From the NCBI RefSeq assembly GCF_000247815.1, contig NC_021681.1, forward strand, positions 5,244,951 to 5,308,950: a stretch of DNA of 64,000 nucleotides, read 5' to 3'. A program made the position numbers and the translations under genes. Every line of letters starts with the position of its first letter. Position 1 is the first letter of the stretch. Shown here in pieces: positions 35,581 to 48,010 of the stretch. The notes under the pieces were generated by a model. That model searched no databases. It was not told where the DNA came from and was given only the letters and a program-made list of their open reading frames with translations. The stretch is from Ficedula albicollis (taxonomy: Eukaryota > Chordata > Aves > Passeriformes > Muscicapidae).

Positions 35581-36450
35581 CACCATGCAGGGGGAAATGA
35601 GACCAAACACAGGCAAGGTCCCACACAACATGGAAATGCCCTGCTCAGGGTTATTCTTCACTGAAAGCAGAAGGGTGTGATTGTGAACAGTTATGGGGAC
35701 AACACCCGTGGTGCTGCTGTTGGCAAAGAGACAGAGTGGCCTCAGGCTCCTGGAAGACTTTTGGATAAATCTGGAGGTGACTGATAAATCTGAGTGTTTG
35801 CGGCTCCCCACCCTGCTCCTGCCGAGCTCTTCTTGCTCCAGGGAGGGCTGAGCTCCTCCAGCAGGACCATTTGGGGCAGCCTGTGCTCCTCCTGCCCCTG
35901 TGCCCCAGCCACAGGCAGCTCTGAGCACGGGGACAAGGCTAGATGGCCTCTCTCAGAACGATGCTTCACACAGAGCACCCCGCAGCCAGCCGGGAAGTGC
36001 TAACTGGTTTTTCCAGATACCATCAAATACATTTAAACAAGCCTGATGCTTGAATGCTTTTTGCATCGGGTGTGTTATACATAAAATATGTTGAGTCAGT
36101 GATAGCGCCCTTATCTAAAGACAGAAGCCAGCAAAATTTCACCTGGTGCACTTTGTCAGATTGTTCCTTGACACAGACAACCTGCAGCTGGCGGTGACAA
36201 CAGATGATCCCATCAGGGACAGGGAGCGTTCACAGGGAACAGTTCCCTGCTCTGTTTGCTCTCCCTGCCCACTGTGGCTGGAAAACCAGTGGGAGAACAA
36301 AGAGCACGTCCAGGTGGGCACCACAGGCGAGCAGCATCGTGGCAAGACTGAGACTCTGCAGTTTTCCCCTGAATTCACGTTTGGGGTGGAGCTTCGGGTC
36401 TTTAGGGCTGAATCACAGCCTTGTATTTTGTGAAATGAGAAATGTGTTGC
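35581..36450. other. Single-copy DNA, no gene seen
   Basis: Mixed sequence, no feature recognised. Confidence 0.45.
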
Positions 36451-37144
36451 TGTCCTGGTTTAAAGGACTGGTATCTGCCAATAAAGGTAGAATCTTCTCT
36501 TTGAAATGGAGAATGTAAACCCCCTCCCTCCAAATTATTATGATTTTGAAATTAGGGGGCTCTCAGGCAAAGATATGGGAATTAGGAATAACAGTTTACT
36601 GGGAAAATAGAAATACAGTATTATAAAAAAATCCCAATCCCAATCCTGACAGAGTCAGAATCCAAGCTGACACCCCGTCAGTCAGTCAGGGTGTTGGTGG
36701 CAGTCCCATTCAATGGTGGCTGCATCCTCCTGCAGGGGCAGATGTGGTTCAGCTGAAGCAATGCTCCTGTAGAAGGTGCAGTTTTCCTCTGAAGGTCCAG
36801 GGATGATGTGGAAAGGTCCAGCTTTCCTCTGGAATCCAGTGGAAAGGAGGTATCTTTCTGTCCAAAATCTCAGATTTATCTAGGTAGGAAAGGCTTGGCT
36901 CCTCCCCTGGCTGGAGCATCTCCCAGTGGGATGATGTAATTTTATCAGTCACCCAGTGGGACTGAATGGGCCAGCAGCAGATGATATCTCCCTGGAGGGA
37001 GGATGGGTTGTGGAAAAGATAAAGATGATTGTCCCAGCTGGTTTAAAGCTGGCCCATTAGCAGATAATATGCGCCATGGAGATGAGGAATCACTGCCTCA
37101 CCCGGTTTTAACAGATGGTGACAGAATACACGTTTCTGGCCACA
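36451..37144 (-). mobile_element. Solo LTR, copy 1 (about 694 bp, minus)
   Basis: On the plus strand it runs TGTCCTGGTTTAAAGG ... GTTTCTGGCCACA, so the element on the minus strand has TG...CA ends. The same sequence in inverse orientation occupies 42991-43690; by eye about nine in ten positions agree over the whole length. It includes a TCAGTCAGTCAGGG stretch and, on the minus strand, a CTAGATAAA TATA-like site. No gag-pol-env sequence or flanking target duplication is seen. A retroviral LTR is the best reading; the family name is not certain. Confidence 0.72.
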
Positions 37145-38379
37145 TCAACCCAACACAGTTGGGGTTTATCCATGCACATGAAGCTGGTCAGTGCTGCTGT
37201 TGGTGCTTGCCATGTTGCCACAGATGCATGAAGCTCCTGCAGCCCTGGTGACCTCCTCATCTTCTCCCTGTGGGCATCGCTACAAGGGCTTGGTCTTGGT
37301 CACCAGAACTCCCAGGCAGGGAAGTGGCCTTCTCCAATCTGCGCTGGGCAGGAATCACACCCCCCTCCCAAATGTGCCTCACAAATAAACAGTTCCTGTA
37401 TAAGATCCTAAATCCTGCTCAAGTGCTGAACAACAGCTCCAGTGAAGGCACGGCTGCTACACCTGCAGATATATTTCTAGTCTTGCCTGCAGCTCCTCCA
37501 CATTGCCACAGGTCTTACTTGGTCTGAACTGACTTCCCCAGAGAGCAAAAGAGCATCTGGAAATGTGATAAACTTATGCAACTCGCCTTTAGCCTTTTTT
37601 ATGGAGTTGGAGTTTGTTCTTCTCCCCCACCTGACTGTGGAAACAAAGGTTTGAGACATAAAGTCTGTGCCTTGGGGTCATTTTTAATGTACAGCCAGTT
37701 TCGTGTGTGACCACAGTGAATCCCTGCAGCTTGCCCATCCCATCCCTCCCAGTTTCTCCCTGGAACCTGGGGGGTGAGAGCTCTGCTGGCCTCGGAGGGG
37801 TGATGGAAAGATAAACACGGTGATGCACCCAGCACCGATGGGAAGGGAAGCAGATAAGAACCTGGCTGGAGAACATAGGCACAGGAATTATCTGAAGGCA
37901 GGAAAAGGATTATCTTTGTGGAATGAAGCAGGGGAGTATCTGACACCAGGGAAGTGTCTCCTTGCTGCACCCTGGGCTCCACCATCAGCACACACAGCCC
38001 ACACATCCACCCCTCTGTCTGTGTTCACAACCTCCCACCTCCATTTACAACTGGCTTTTGGCTAATTTGGGACAAAAATTGGAAATCAAACCGCCAGGTG
38101 AGACTTGGATGTGTTGTGACTTCTCTTTGAAATTGCAGCTGTGGCCCAGCCACTCTTCAGTGCAGCTTCTGCTGCCAGTGCCCTTGGCAGCCAGACAATC
38201 TCTTCATTAATGCAGTGCACGAGCACCTCTTGACCTCTTGAACAACCTGGGCTTGTCCCAGCCCCCTCACCAGGGAAAAGGGTAAGAAACAGTCCAAAGA
38301 AGAGAGCCTGGGCTGTCTTTACCACCAAGAGAGTAGCCTGGCTGTGAAACTCCATAAAGGACCAAGAACTTGCTCTTCA
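37145..38379. other. Single-copy DNA, no gene seen
   Basis: Mixed sequence, no recognised feature. Confidence 0.45.
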
Positions 38380-38700
38380 TCTCTTCTCCCTCTCTCCCCC
38401 TCTCTCGCCTTCTCCCACCTCAGAAAGTAATCTCATCCTTTCGTCACATATTATTGAAATCCCAGCTCTTAAAAAAAAAACTCTCATTTTTTGCCCAGAC
38501 TGAGAGCATGTCATTGGGAAGTGATGTGCAAGGCAGGAGATAACCAGGTAGAACTCAGCGATTCGCCACAGAAAATGGCTCCATGGATGGTTGTAATGCT
38601 ATCAGAGCCCGTCCCTCAATAGCTCTTTACCGCTCCCAAGCTCAGAATCTGCTGATTCAAGAACTTTGCCTGCACGGCAAAGGAGGAGGGGACGGGGCTC
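38380..38700. promoter_or_regulatory. Candidate conserved non-coding block
   Basis: A CT-rich run (38385-38420) leads into non-repetitive DNA with GAAAGTAATCTCATCC, CATATTATTGAAATCC, GCGATTCGCC and GTTGTAATGCTATCAG. It has a higher CpG count than its flanks and no frame. The call is weak. Confidence 0.22.
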
Positions 38701-39895
38701 AGGGGAGATGGGAAGGTGTGTAAAAATAGAGCATTTGCGCTCCGGACAGAGCACAGAATAATGCAAAGGCTCTGCTTTCTTCCCTGTTGGTTTTTTTTTT
38801 AATTTTTTTTTTTTTTTTTTCAGTGATGCAGGAGAGGCAGCACAGTCCCCCCCTGCTCACTCTCTCGGGCTGTGTCCTCATTTCATGCTTTGGTTGTGCT
38901 GATTGGGAGGGCTGAATCCCCTCGGCTGGATGCTTAGTGCAAACCAGTTGCACTGCTGGCTGAAATGGAGAGAGGTTAGAAGCTAACTCTGTGCAGACAG
39001 GGGATTTTCCAGAGGCAAATGGGGTCTCTGAGGGGCTGCAGCTGCAGGAGTCCCTGGGCCAGAAGGGCTCCCATTGCCAAGGAGTTTGGAGAGAAGTGTC
39101 CCACACAGTTCTCATCTGTCCAGAAACGTGTGTGTGGCTGTGGAACAGAAGGGTGGTGGTGTGAGTGAGCACAGGGAAGCCAGGCAGGTGGGAGCTGGGG
39201 TAGAGACAAGTCCAGACAGTTGGGGTCCTACCAGCATCTCCAGCACCTTCCTGGACTTTAGCCCTGACTCCCTTCTTTTAACTTCAGATGCGAGTTAGGG
39301 CATGCAGAACATTTTGGGTGGATTTGTAAAGCAGTGCATTAAATATCAACCATCCTTTTGACAGATGAGGGACCCTTGGCACGGGGAACTTGGTGAAGCC
39401 GCAGCAGTCGAGGCAGCACAGTCTCCTCCCAAGCAGGGGATCCAGCACTTTGGCAGAGGTTATTCCATTGCACCAGGGAAAACAACGGATGGGAGATCAC
39501 TGCAGGCTTCTCCCATTCCATCTGCCTCGTTCAGGTGCTGCCCAGCCACCCCAGCACTCTGCCAGCCTCCCCTCCCTGCTCCCATACACAGGACACTGCT
39601 GTTGGATCATCCAGCAACCAACCCAACCAACCAAAGACTGCTTTGACTGCTCAGAGAAGCTTTTTTCCTCTCTCAAACATCCCATGCTGGGGGGTTTTTA
39701 TATGAAGTGCATGACTGCAGGGCCAGGCTTCCTGCTTTCCTTGTTGCTCCCTGAACCTGTGAATCCATTGGCACCCCTGTGCAGCTGCAGGATTTCACCC
39801 CCATCCACCCTTCCCATCCAAGGTGAACTGGCAGCCAGGCCTGGCCTTAAGTTTCCTGTCAATTTTCTAGTCCTCATAAATTTAGGAGCCGTCAG
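38701..39895. other. Single-copy DNA with a T tract
   Basis: A T-rich tract at 38789-38820 is the only simple repeat. No gene is seen. The open frame starting at 39390 is chance sequence that runs into CR1. Confidence 0.45.
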
Positions 39896-40260
39896 CAAAG
39901 TAAAGGAGGATCACAATACCATACATGGAGAACTGCATAATCTTGGAGACGAGAGTAAAGGAAATGGGATGAAATTTAAGACTACTAAATGCAAGGTCAT
40001 GCACTTGGGGATTAACAAGAAATTCTGCTCTAAACTGGGAGCTCATCAGTTGGAAACGAGAGAGGAGCAGAGAGATGTGAGTGTATTAGTTAACCAGAGA
40101 ATGGCTATGAGCCACCAGAGTTGCACTATGGAAAAGCAGGAGTCTCAGCATCCTCCAGCATTCCCAGTTCAGACCAGTGGCACTGCAGTGGTGTCATGGG
40201 TAAGATGTCACCTGGGGAGCTCTCTGCATGGAAAAAAGTGTCCTATCCACAGGGAACAAT
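39896..40260 (+). mobile_element. Old CR1 LINE, ORF2 fragment
   Basis: The plus frame reads KFKTTKCKVMHLG, then LGAHQLE, DVSVLV and AMSHQ. These match in order the conserved stretch of CR1 ORF2 just after the reverse transcriptase core. It lies upstream of the region kept in most other copies here, so this is a different slice of the element. It is old and diverged, and similarity fades after about 40160-40260. Confidence 0.78.
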
Positions 40261-41829
40261 GGGCAGGGGAACAAAGAAGTGTTAAGGAAATATCTTGGTT
40301 GAACTCTTGGAGAAAAAACGTGAATTTTTCCTTTTAGAGGCAAAAGGAAAGGCCAAAAGACAATGTTGGTGCAGAGCAAATGAGAAGAGCACAAAGCGGC
40401 GTATTTTGAAATTGCAAATATGTCGGTGGTAACAAAGCAGGGAAGCAGTGGAGTGTCAGCCCCTTTGCCTGCATCTGATGAGGGAGATGCAGCTCCACGT
40501 GCAGCATTCCAGCTGGGAGCCCTGGCCACAGCCTGAGCCACCTGTGATAATCCTGTGGGAGGTGGCATGGAGCCAGCAGCCCCCTCTGAAACAGGGATAC
40601 GAGGCTGACCTGTTGAGACAGGGCTACCAGACGCCCCTCCTAAGCCATGGAGCTTTTCTCAGCAGCAGGAAGATGGACAACTTCACATCAGAATTTTCCA
40701 GAGCTGCTACGGTCGAGGTGGGAGCTGGCCTCTCCAGCCAGGAAAGCTGCTTTCCCAGCTTTGCCCTCTCCACTCTGTGTTCACCAACTTCAAACAAATT
40801 GATCTGAACACAGGACAGATGAGCTGGAGGTGGTACCTGGGAGGGTATTTTTGTAGTTGGTTTGCTTTCTTCCCTCTTCCCAGCGAGGTTAAAACTTGAG
40901 GTTGAGGGAGTGTTGGTTGATTTTTTTCACATCCCTGTCATGGGTTGTCACCTTCCCCCCAGCCCAGGTAGGAGTTCCAGTTTTTGGGGACCTCCCATGC
41001 CATGGAGCTTCACACCCTCTGCAGCTGCCTCCCACAAGGTGCCAAGGGGGATTTAGTGTAACGACCTTGGAATAAAACACACGCTGGGAGCAGGTTTATT
41101 TACTCACACAGGAGCAATGTTTCAAGCTGTGCTAAGGGGGTTTTGTCACCCTCTGCACAAAAAACTCTCGCCGCACAAAGAAATCTTTCCCCTTGCTGCC
41201 CTTTTCCCCTCAATGAACACAAACCTCCTGGTATCTCCCAAGCCTGTCCCAAACCTCGCTTGGCATTTCCCACTCTGCTTCCGCCAACCCCTGGTTTTCA
41301 CCAGTTTCTCAAATGCGTTGAGCAGCGCTTTCTCCTGAGCAGCTCTGTCACAACCTTGACCAGTTTGAGGTGTTGTAGCTTCTGGTGGCCTGCACAGAGC
41401 ATTTTGTGCCTGTGATCCACCACGAGGATAAAAGAGGAAGAAATCCCAGATTGCAGTGGTCCCACGTTTTCTGTTATCCCAATGCTATTACTTATAGGGA
41501 CAAACCATGGCTCGTGGTCTGTGATCCATTGGGATAGAGCAGCATCCAACCCCAAACCACCCAAATGCTCCTTCGGCCCTGCTGGGCTGCAGCATCCAAG
41601 TCCCAAATTGAGGTCAAAGAGCTGCCAGGGTTGAGTCTGAATCCCCCGAAAAAGACCTTCAGAATCCTTCTCAAGCAGTGTTTTATTGTCCTCTTCAGTG
41701 ACTCCAGCCACTTGTCTTCCTTCTTTTTTTTTTCCCCGCCGAAAAAGTCCTGCCAAGAAGAAAGTCTTCAGGGTCTGCTCACATTCCAGCAACACTCCGG
41801 CCTCCAGAAGTCCTTTTCATGGCACACAA
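40261..41829. other. Single-copy DNA, no gene seen
   Basis: Mixed sequence. The minus frame at 41298-41795 (165 codons) has no domain. No repeat is recognised. Confidence 0.42.
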
Positions 41830-42140
41830 TATGGCATTGTGATTAGATATAAACTGAAAGTGTATTTCCTGCCCTTCAGTAATTACACTGGCTTATGGGA
41901 GCTTTATTCAGCATGAAGCTTTATTATTCCGCAGAATGAAATTCTGTATAATTTTCCTCTCCTCCAATGCGCAGATGAAAAATCATATTTTGGTCCGAGT
42001 TGGGAAGAAAGGCTCAGTTATCACTTGAGAGCGTGGTGTTATTTTCCCCCGGAATTAAAAAATCCATCTGGGTGTACGACCCCGCTCACCCTCCTGCCTC
42101 TCCATTCAGCCTTTTGTATGCATATGAACCTTATCAATTT
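41830..42140. promoter_or_regulatory. Candidate conserved non-coding block
   Basis: AT-rich and non-repetitive, with cores including GTGATTAGATATAAAC, CAGTAATTACACTGG, TTTATTATTCCGC, GTATAATTTTCC, AAATCATATTTTGG, GGAATTAAAAAATCC and TATGCATATG (octamer-like). It has enhancer-like texture with no frame; conservation is not testable here. Confidence 0.28.
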
Positions 42141-42990
42141 CCAGTGCTGCGGAGAAGGGAGCCACAACAGCCCCCCAGCCCTCCCCACTCTAATGGAAAC
42201 ACGTGAGCTGGAGCAAGAAATGAGCACAAACCCCTCCTGCTCTGCCGAGGAGGGGAGGGAGGTGCACATGGGATGCCTGGTTTGTGGCTCTTTGTGGCTG
42301 TCCATCTGTGCAATCCCATTGCCAGTCAGGGATGTTGGGGCAGGACCTTATTGATGCAACCCTGGCATCAAGCAAGGCTTGGCTCCAAAACCAGCCAGGA
42401 GCAGCCTGGCCACCAAAGGCTGCCTTGTGCAGGCACAGCTCACCCATCTCACATCAAGGCACAGCAGATGTTTTCTTCCTGGCATCTCTTTCTCCAAAAG
42501 AGGCTCTGATGGGTGATTCTGTGTCCACACACTCCCATCTGTCTGTGGGAACTGGGAATCACTCTGTGCCCTGGGCACTCTGGGATACTGCTCTTGCTAC
42601 CAGTTTTGGGAATAATTAGAGATTATGGTTTCTCCAAGAGCCAAAGCTTCTCATGTAATATTGAAAATTAGCCTGGAAACAGAATTCACCTGCCCAAATT
42701 TGGTGCCTATGTCACAGGATGAATCCCTGTGTGCCCCAATCAAGACTGGATAAATCTGAATAATTCCTGCTTGCCTTTTCCTTGTAATTTCATGTGGATG
42801 AGCTGGCCACATTGCAAGAGGAGGCTGAAGTGAGCCAGTCATGGCAGACAAGGATCTTGAAAAACACAAAATAAAATTCTGGTTGTTTATTTGGATTGCT
42901 TGGTGGGAGTGCTGGAAGCTGTGTGTGACCTGGGATCACTCAGCTGGCAGCTCTGGTCAATTTGTCTGTGTCTTGGGTTGCAATACAGGA
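42141..42990. other. Single-copy DNA, no gene seen
   Basis: Mixed sequence up to the edge of the second LTR. A brief AACCCAAGACACAG-like similarity (reverse complement, about 42968-42982) to DNA just outside LTR copy 1 hints that the repeat may extend beyond the edge I placed. Confidence 0.4.
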
Positions 42991-43690
42991 TGTGGCCAGG
43001 AATGTGTATTCTGTCACCATCTGTTGAAGCCGGGTGGGGCAGTGATTACTCATCTCCGTGGCACATATTATCTGCTAATGGGCCAGCTTTAAACCAGCTG
43101 GGACAATCATCTTTATCTTTTCCACAGCCCATCCTCCCTCCAGGAGATATCATCTGCTGCTGGCCCATTCAGTCCCACTGCATGACTGATAAAATTACAT
43201 CATCCCACTGGGAGATGCTCCAGCCAGGGGGAGGAGCCAAACCTTTCCTACCTAGATAAAAACTGAGATTTGGGACACCAAGATACCTTCTTTCCACTGG
43301 ATTCCAGAGGAAAACCAGACCTTTCCACATCATCCCTGGATCTTCAGAGGAAAACTGCACCTTCTACAGGAGCATTGCTCCAGCTGAACCACATCTGCCA
43401 CTGCAGGAGGATGCAGCCACCATTGAATGGGACTGCTGCCAACACCCTGACTGACTGACGGGTGTCAGCTTGGATTCTGACTCTGTCAGGGTTTTGGGAT
43501 TGTTCTTTGTAAAACTGTATTTCTATTTTAATTTTCCTAGTAAAGAACTGTTATTCCTATTCCCATATCTTTGCCTGAGAGGCCCCTAATTTCAAAATTA
43601 TAATAATTTGGAGGGAGGGGGTTTACATTCTCCATTTCAAAGAGAAGCTCCTGCCTTTATTGGCAGACACCTGCCCTTCAAACCAGGATA
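42991..43690 (+). mobile_element. Solo LTR, copy 2 (about 700 bp, plus)
   Basis: It begins TGTGGCCAGG and ends AAACCAGGATA (CA in copy 1). It carries a CTAGATAAAAACTG TATA-like site near 43252-43266 and AGTAAAG near 43540. It is in the opposite orientation to copy 1, 5.8 kb away. Its last base coincides with the left edge of the 859-bp tandem duplication. No internal retroviral sequence is seen. Confidence 0.72.
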
Positions 43691-44547
43691 GTCTGGAACA
43701 CTAAGGAAGGGAAGAGCAGATCCTCAGCATTCTGGTCTGTGTTACACAGCCAAGGGCAGTGGTGAGACCCTTCATGGGGGGACCTTATGTACCAGTCATG
43801 GCCAAAAGACATCCCTGCCCTGTAATTCCTCTGCGCTCAACTTCACCCAGAACAGGCATTCCAGCTTTCCAGACTCCTCCACACTTGAGAATGTGCCCCA
43901 TCAATTTCTGCACCTCAATAGCCTCCAAATGGCCTTGCTGGGACCCTGCCCAGCCTCTGTCCTGTCTGCATTTCTGTTCCTTTTAAATATCTACTTTTAT
44001 CCACAGTAAATCCTTTGTATTCCACTCCTATTTGTTCTCCTCTGGTTGGGGTCCAGGAAGGCTCGAAGAAGCCTCACTTCACCCCCCTTCTCTGACCCAA
44101 ATTTGCCATGATTGTTGGTGTGTCTCACCTTCCTCATGTCCACTTGGGAAGTTTGGATGTGATATCTCCTGCTCCCCTTGTTCCAGTTGCCCTGGTCACA
44201 ACTGTGTGTTTTTGTCTTAATATCTCATGATGCCTGAGATGGGTTTGGAAGGTCTTGGAGGTGAATGAAGGAAATGAAATGTTCAAAAATAAAGACATTT
44301 CCTTTGCTGTTCGATGAACAAGACTCCAGCAGTACAAGGTGGAAGGTGTCCCCTGCCCATGGTGGAGGGCAGAGTGGAATGGTCGTTAAAGTCCCTTCCA
44401 ATCCCCAGAATTCTGGGATTCTGTGAATACTGAAAGAAAACACACACAGCTGGATCAGCACCTGTGGCGTCGGGTGCTGCAGGACAGGATGTGGAAGGGA
44501 GGAATTTTTTTGGAGCACAATAACCACCATTAATATTAAGGCATTAT
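43689..44547 (+). repeat. 859-bp tandem duplication, copy 1
   Basis: From AGTCTGGAACACTAAGG to GCATTAT. I could find no difference from copy 2 by eye; frames at 43759 and 44618 encode the same peptide. It contains a CR1 3' end near 44338-44427. Copy 1 directly abuts the LTR. Either a very recent segmental duplication or a false duplication in the assembly. Confidence 0.95.
44338..44427 (+). mobile_element. CR1 3' terminus inside duplication copy 1
   Basis: It runs 'aggtggaaggtgtcccctgccc', then 'gtcgttaaagtcccttccaatcc', and ends 'attctgggattctgtg', a CR1 tail of about 90 bp. Confidence 0.85.
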
Positions 44548-45406
44548 TAGTCTGGAACACTAAGGAAGGGAAGAGCAGATCCTCAGCATTCTGGTCTGTG
44601 TTACACAGCCAAGGGCAGTGGTGAGACCCTTCATGGGGGGACCTTATGTACCAGTCATGGCCAAAAGACATCCCTGCCCTGTAATTCCTCTGCGCTCAAC
44701 TTCACCCAGAACAGGCATTCCAGCTTTCCAGACTCCTCCACACTTGAGAATGTGCCCCATCAATTTCTGCACCTCAATAGCCTCCAAATGGCCTTGCTGG
44801 GACCCTGCCCAGCCTCTGTCCTGTCTGCATTTCTGTTCCTTTTAAATATCTACTTTTATCCACAGTAAATCCTTTGTATTCCACTCCTATTTGTTCTCCT
44901 CTGGTTGGGGTCCAGGAAGGCTCGAAGAAGCCTCACTTCACCCCCCTTCTCTGACCCAAATTTGCCATGATTGTTGGTGTGTCTCACCTTCCTCATGTCC
45001 ACTTGGGAAGTTTGGATGTGATATCTCCTGCTCCCCTTGTTCCAGTTGCCCTGGTCACAACTGTGTGTTTTTGTCTTAATATCTCATGATGCCTGAGATG
45101 GGTTTGGAAGGTCTTGGAGGTGAATGAAGGAAATGAAATGTTCAAAAATAAAGACATTTCCTTTGCTGTTCGATGAACAAGACTCCAGCAGTACAAGGTG
45201 GAAGGTGTCCCCTGCCCATGGTGGAGGGCAGAGTGGAATGGTCGTTAAAGTCCCTTCCAATCCCCAGAATTCTGGGATTCTGTGAATACTGAAAGAAAAC
45301 ACACACAGCTGGATCAGCACCTGTGGCGTCGGGTGCTGCAGGACAGGATGTGGAAGGGAGGAATTTTTTTGGAGCACAATAACCACCATTAATATTAAGG
45401 CATTAT
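44548..45406 (+). repeat. 859-bp tandem duplication, copy 2
   Basis: Identical by eye to the copy at 43689-44547. After it the sequence continues into single-copy DNA (CAGGGTTCTCAATGG), which marks the true right flank. Confidence 0.95.
45197..45286 (+). mobile_element. CR1 3' terminus inside duplication copy 2
   Basis: Same CR1 tail as at 44338-44427, carried along by the tandem duplication rather than inserted separately. Confidence 0.85.
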
Positions 45407-46828
45407 TCAGGGTTCTCAATGGAAATGCATCAATTAAGGGGAAAAAAGGAGGTGAAGAGATGGTGAAAAGATGTCTCGGGGTTTGTCTCCTGCCTGCTGC
45501 AGAAGGAGAGGGGGAGGGCAGGGCTGTCCATTTAGGAGGTCAGCAGTGAGCAGGGCTATCAGATGCCGTGCCAAGCTAATTCCTAATTGGAGCAGTGTTT
45601 GTCAACACTGCCAGAGCCTTAATGCAGTGTAATCGCTGGAGCCACAAGCTCTGATAGGGATCTAAATCTCTGCCCACGTGCCACCCCACCCAAGCCTGAG
45701 CTCTGTGACCCCTGCTTTTCTTACTGCCCAAGAAAGAGAGAAGACACTGATGAAGGGAAAAAAGCATCGTGCTGCTGGGGAATTCTTCAGAGGTTTCCTA
45801 GTTGGAACTGGGTTTGTTTCATTGGACAGCTGACACTCCACCAGAATGAACATCTGCCTCCAAAAGCACATGCACAATAAACCACCAGCTGTTTCAGGAT
45901 TGGCTTGGCTCCTCATATTCCTGCTCTGACACAGCCTTCCTGGAAAAGCTTCTGCCCACCTTTGTGGATTTTTTCCCCCTCACATGAGCTGTAGGAGGCA
46001 ACATCATAGAGAAGTACATCAAGTGTGGAGCAAGGATGAGCTTTGATATAGGTCAGCTTTGAGTTCTGTGGTTGAATCAAGTCTCCCAAGTTCAAGGATC
46101 TCTCCTGACACAGGAGGTGAGCTAAGGATTTTGTCCTTAACCACTGAGGAGTTCAAGGTTTTCTTCACTTCCAGGTAACAATAAAGGGGTTTGCACTAGG
46201 GCAGGACCAACGAGCCCTATTATAAAGGCCGTCGTGTGTTGCTTGGAAAAATAAGTTCCATCTACTGTCCACATTTATTGGAGGATGCATTGAAAGATCT
46301 CACTATTATCTCCATTATTTTCTTCTTGAATAAATGCAAGCTACTCTTTGCAGGGTATCACTAAGCTGACTAAGATCCTCCTGTGGTCTCAACAGGAGAA
46401 AAATAAGTAGATCTTCTGCTCCGAGTTGTGATGCTTCCTTGTAGCTCCCCTAAAGGAGCAGGAAGGATGTAGGTCAAATCCTTCTGTCTTGTAGGGTTCC
46501 ACTCTTCCTCCTATTACTGATGGCTTTGTGGATACAAGGATATATTTCCACTACAAAAACCTCACACTATCCTCAGAAAAAGTCAGCAGATGTATCTTAA
46601 ATCCAGAAAAGGATCTGGGGAGGAGTAAGAGGTGAAAGGCTCCTCACAGGTGGGTTTGACCCCCCAAAATGTCCTGGCTTGTCTCATACCTTTGAGTTAT
46701 TGGGGCACCACGTTTAGCAAAGTTGCTGCAGAGCTGCAGAAGCATCACTTATCTTCTCCTCATTCATTATCCTGGGCTGCCATTTGGAACCTGCTGCGTC
46801 TCCGATGCTCTTGGCAGGATGGAGAAGG
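45407..46828. other. Single-copy DNA; 45.54-45.68 kb possibly regulatory
   Basis: No gene is seen. At 45560-45680 non-repetitive DNA has AGCTAATTCCTAATTGG next to a perfect palindrome (45592-45611) and TAATGCAGTGTAATCGC, which looks like factor-binding DNA. Confidence 0.4.
45592..45611. repeat. Perfect hairpin, 8-bp stem with 4-base loop
   Basis: GCAGTGTT, loop TGTC, AACACTGC. It lies between TAATTGG and TTAATGC motifs. It may be a dimeric factor site or chance. Confidence 0.85.
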
Positions 46829-47341
<513 letters not shown>

Positions 47342-47589
47342 GACACCCAGGTATCTCTGCCTTGCATGGATTTATGGAGAGGTAAGGAAATGCATTTTCC
47401 GTGTCTCTGAATTCTCGCCGTGACCATGCGAGGCCACGGCTGTCCTTGTGCATAAACAGCACGAGCAGTGAGTTATTACCAGCCCTGAAGACCAGAGCTC
47501 CTCACTGGAGGGGGCTTTTGTCTTTCCTTTCACGGCAGCTCCAGGAGCCTCTGAGCCAAGCCTCCCCATGGCATGTGCTCTGCTTACCT
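47342..47589. other. Single-copy DNA
   Basis: GC-richer mixed sequence, no gene seen. Confidence 0.4.
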
Positions 47590-48010
47590 GTGATTTATTG
47601 ACGATAATCACGGGGCGAGCCATTTGTAATCAAACGTACAACAAAGACATCCTCGTGCTGAGAGGCAGTGATAACGCACCATTTAGTAATTTTTGTGCAG
47701 TCAGTAATTTGGAGAATGAATGATAATTTCCTGAACTGAGAATCTGCACTGACAACCCTTAGTGCTATTCACCTCGTGAATAAAGATACCTTCCTCTCCA
47801 TGTCTCGTGATAAATTCCTTTTATTAGGGCCACTTATGTGGGACTTTATCTTAATCGTCTTAAGTATGGGGCAGTCTCTGTGCTGAGGTTGGGTCGTTTT
47901 TCATTACGACCTCCAGCATGCTCTGGGAAGTAAATAAATACCAGGCAGTGATATGAAAACAGTCATTAAATGAAATGGGCTTTGCTAAGGCAATGCTCTG
48001 AGTGGCTGCA
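47590..48010. promoter_or_regulatory. Candidate conserved non-coding block
   Basis: Non-repetitive, AT-rich yet with retained CpGs (GACGATAATCACGGGGCG, AATCAAACGTAC, GATAACGC, CTCGTGAATAAAG, ATTACGACC), and cores TTTAGTAATTTTTG, CAGTAATTTGG, GAATGATAATTTCC, CTTTTATTAGGG and CTTTATCTTAATCGTCTTAAG. Of all the blocks I flagged, this one most resembles a deeply conserved developmental enhancer, but only alignment can show that. Confidence 0.33.

Noticed and set aside
39390..40337. 315-residue plus frame
   Set aside because: Its right half is a decayed CR1 ORF2 segment (KCKVMHLG, LGAHQLE) and its left half is unrelated chance sequence.
41045..41115. Possible minus-strand LTR tail (GGTTTATTTACTCACACAGG)
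   Set aside because: Only a TTTATT motif and some similarity in style; no TATA box, boundary or second copy found.
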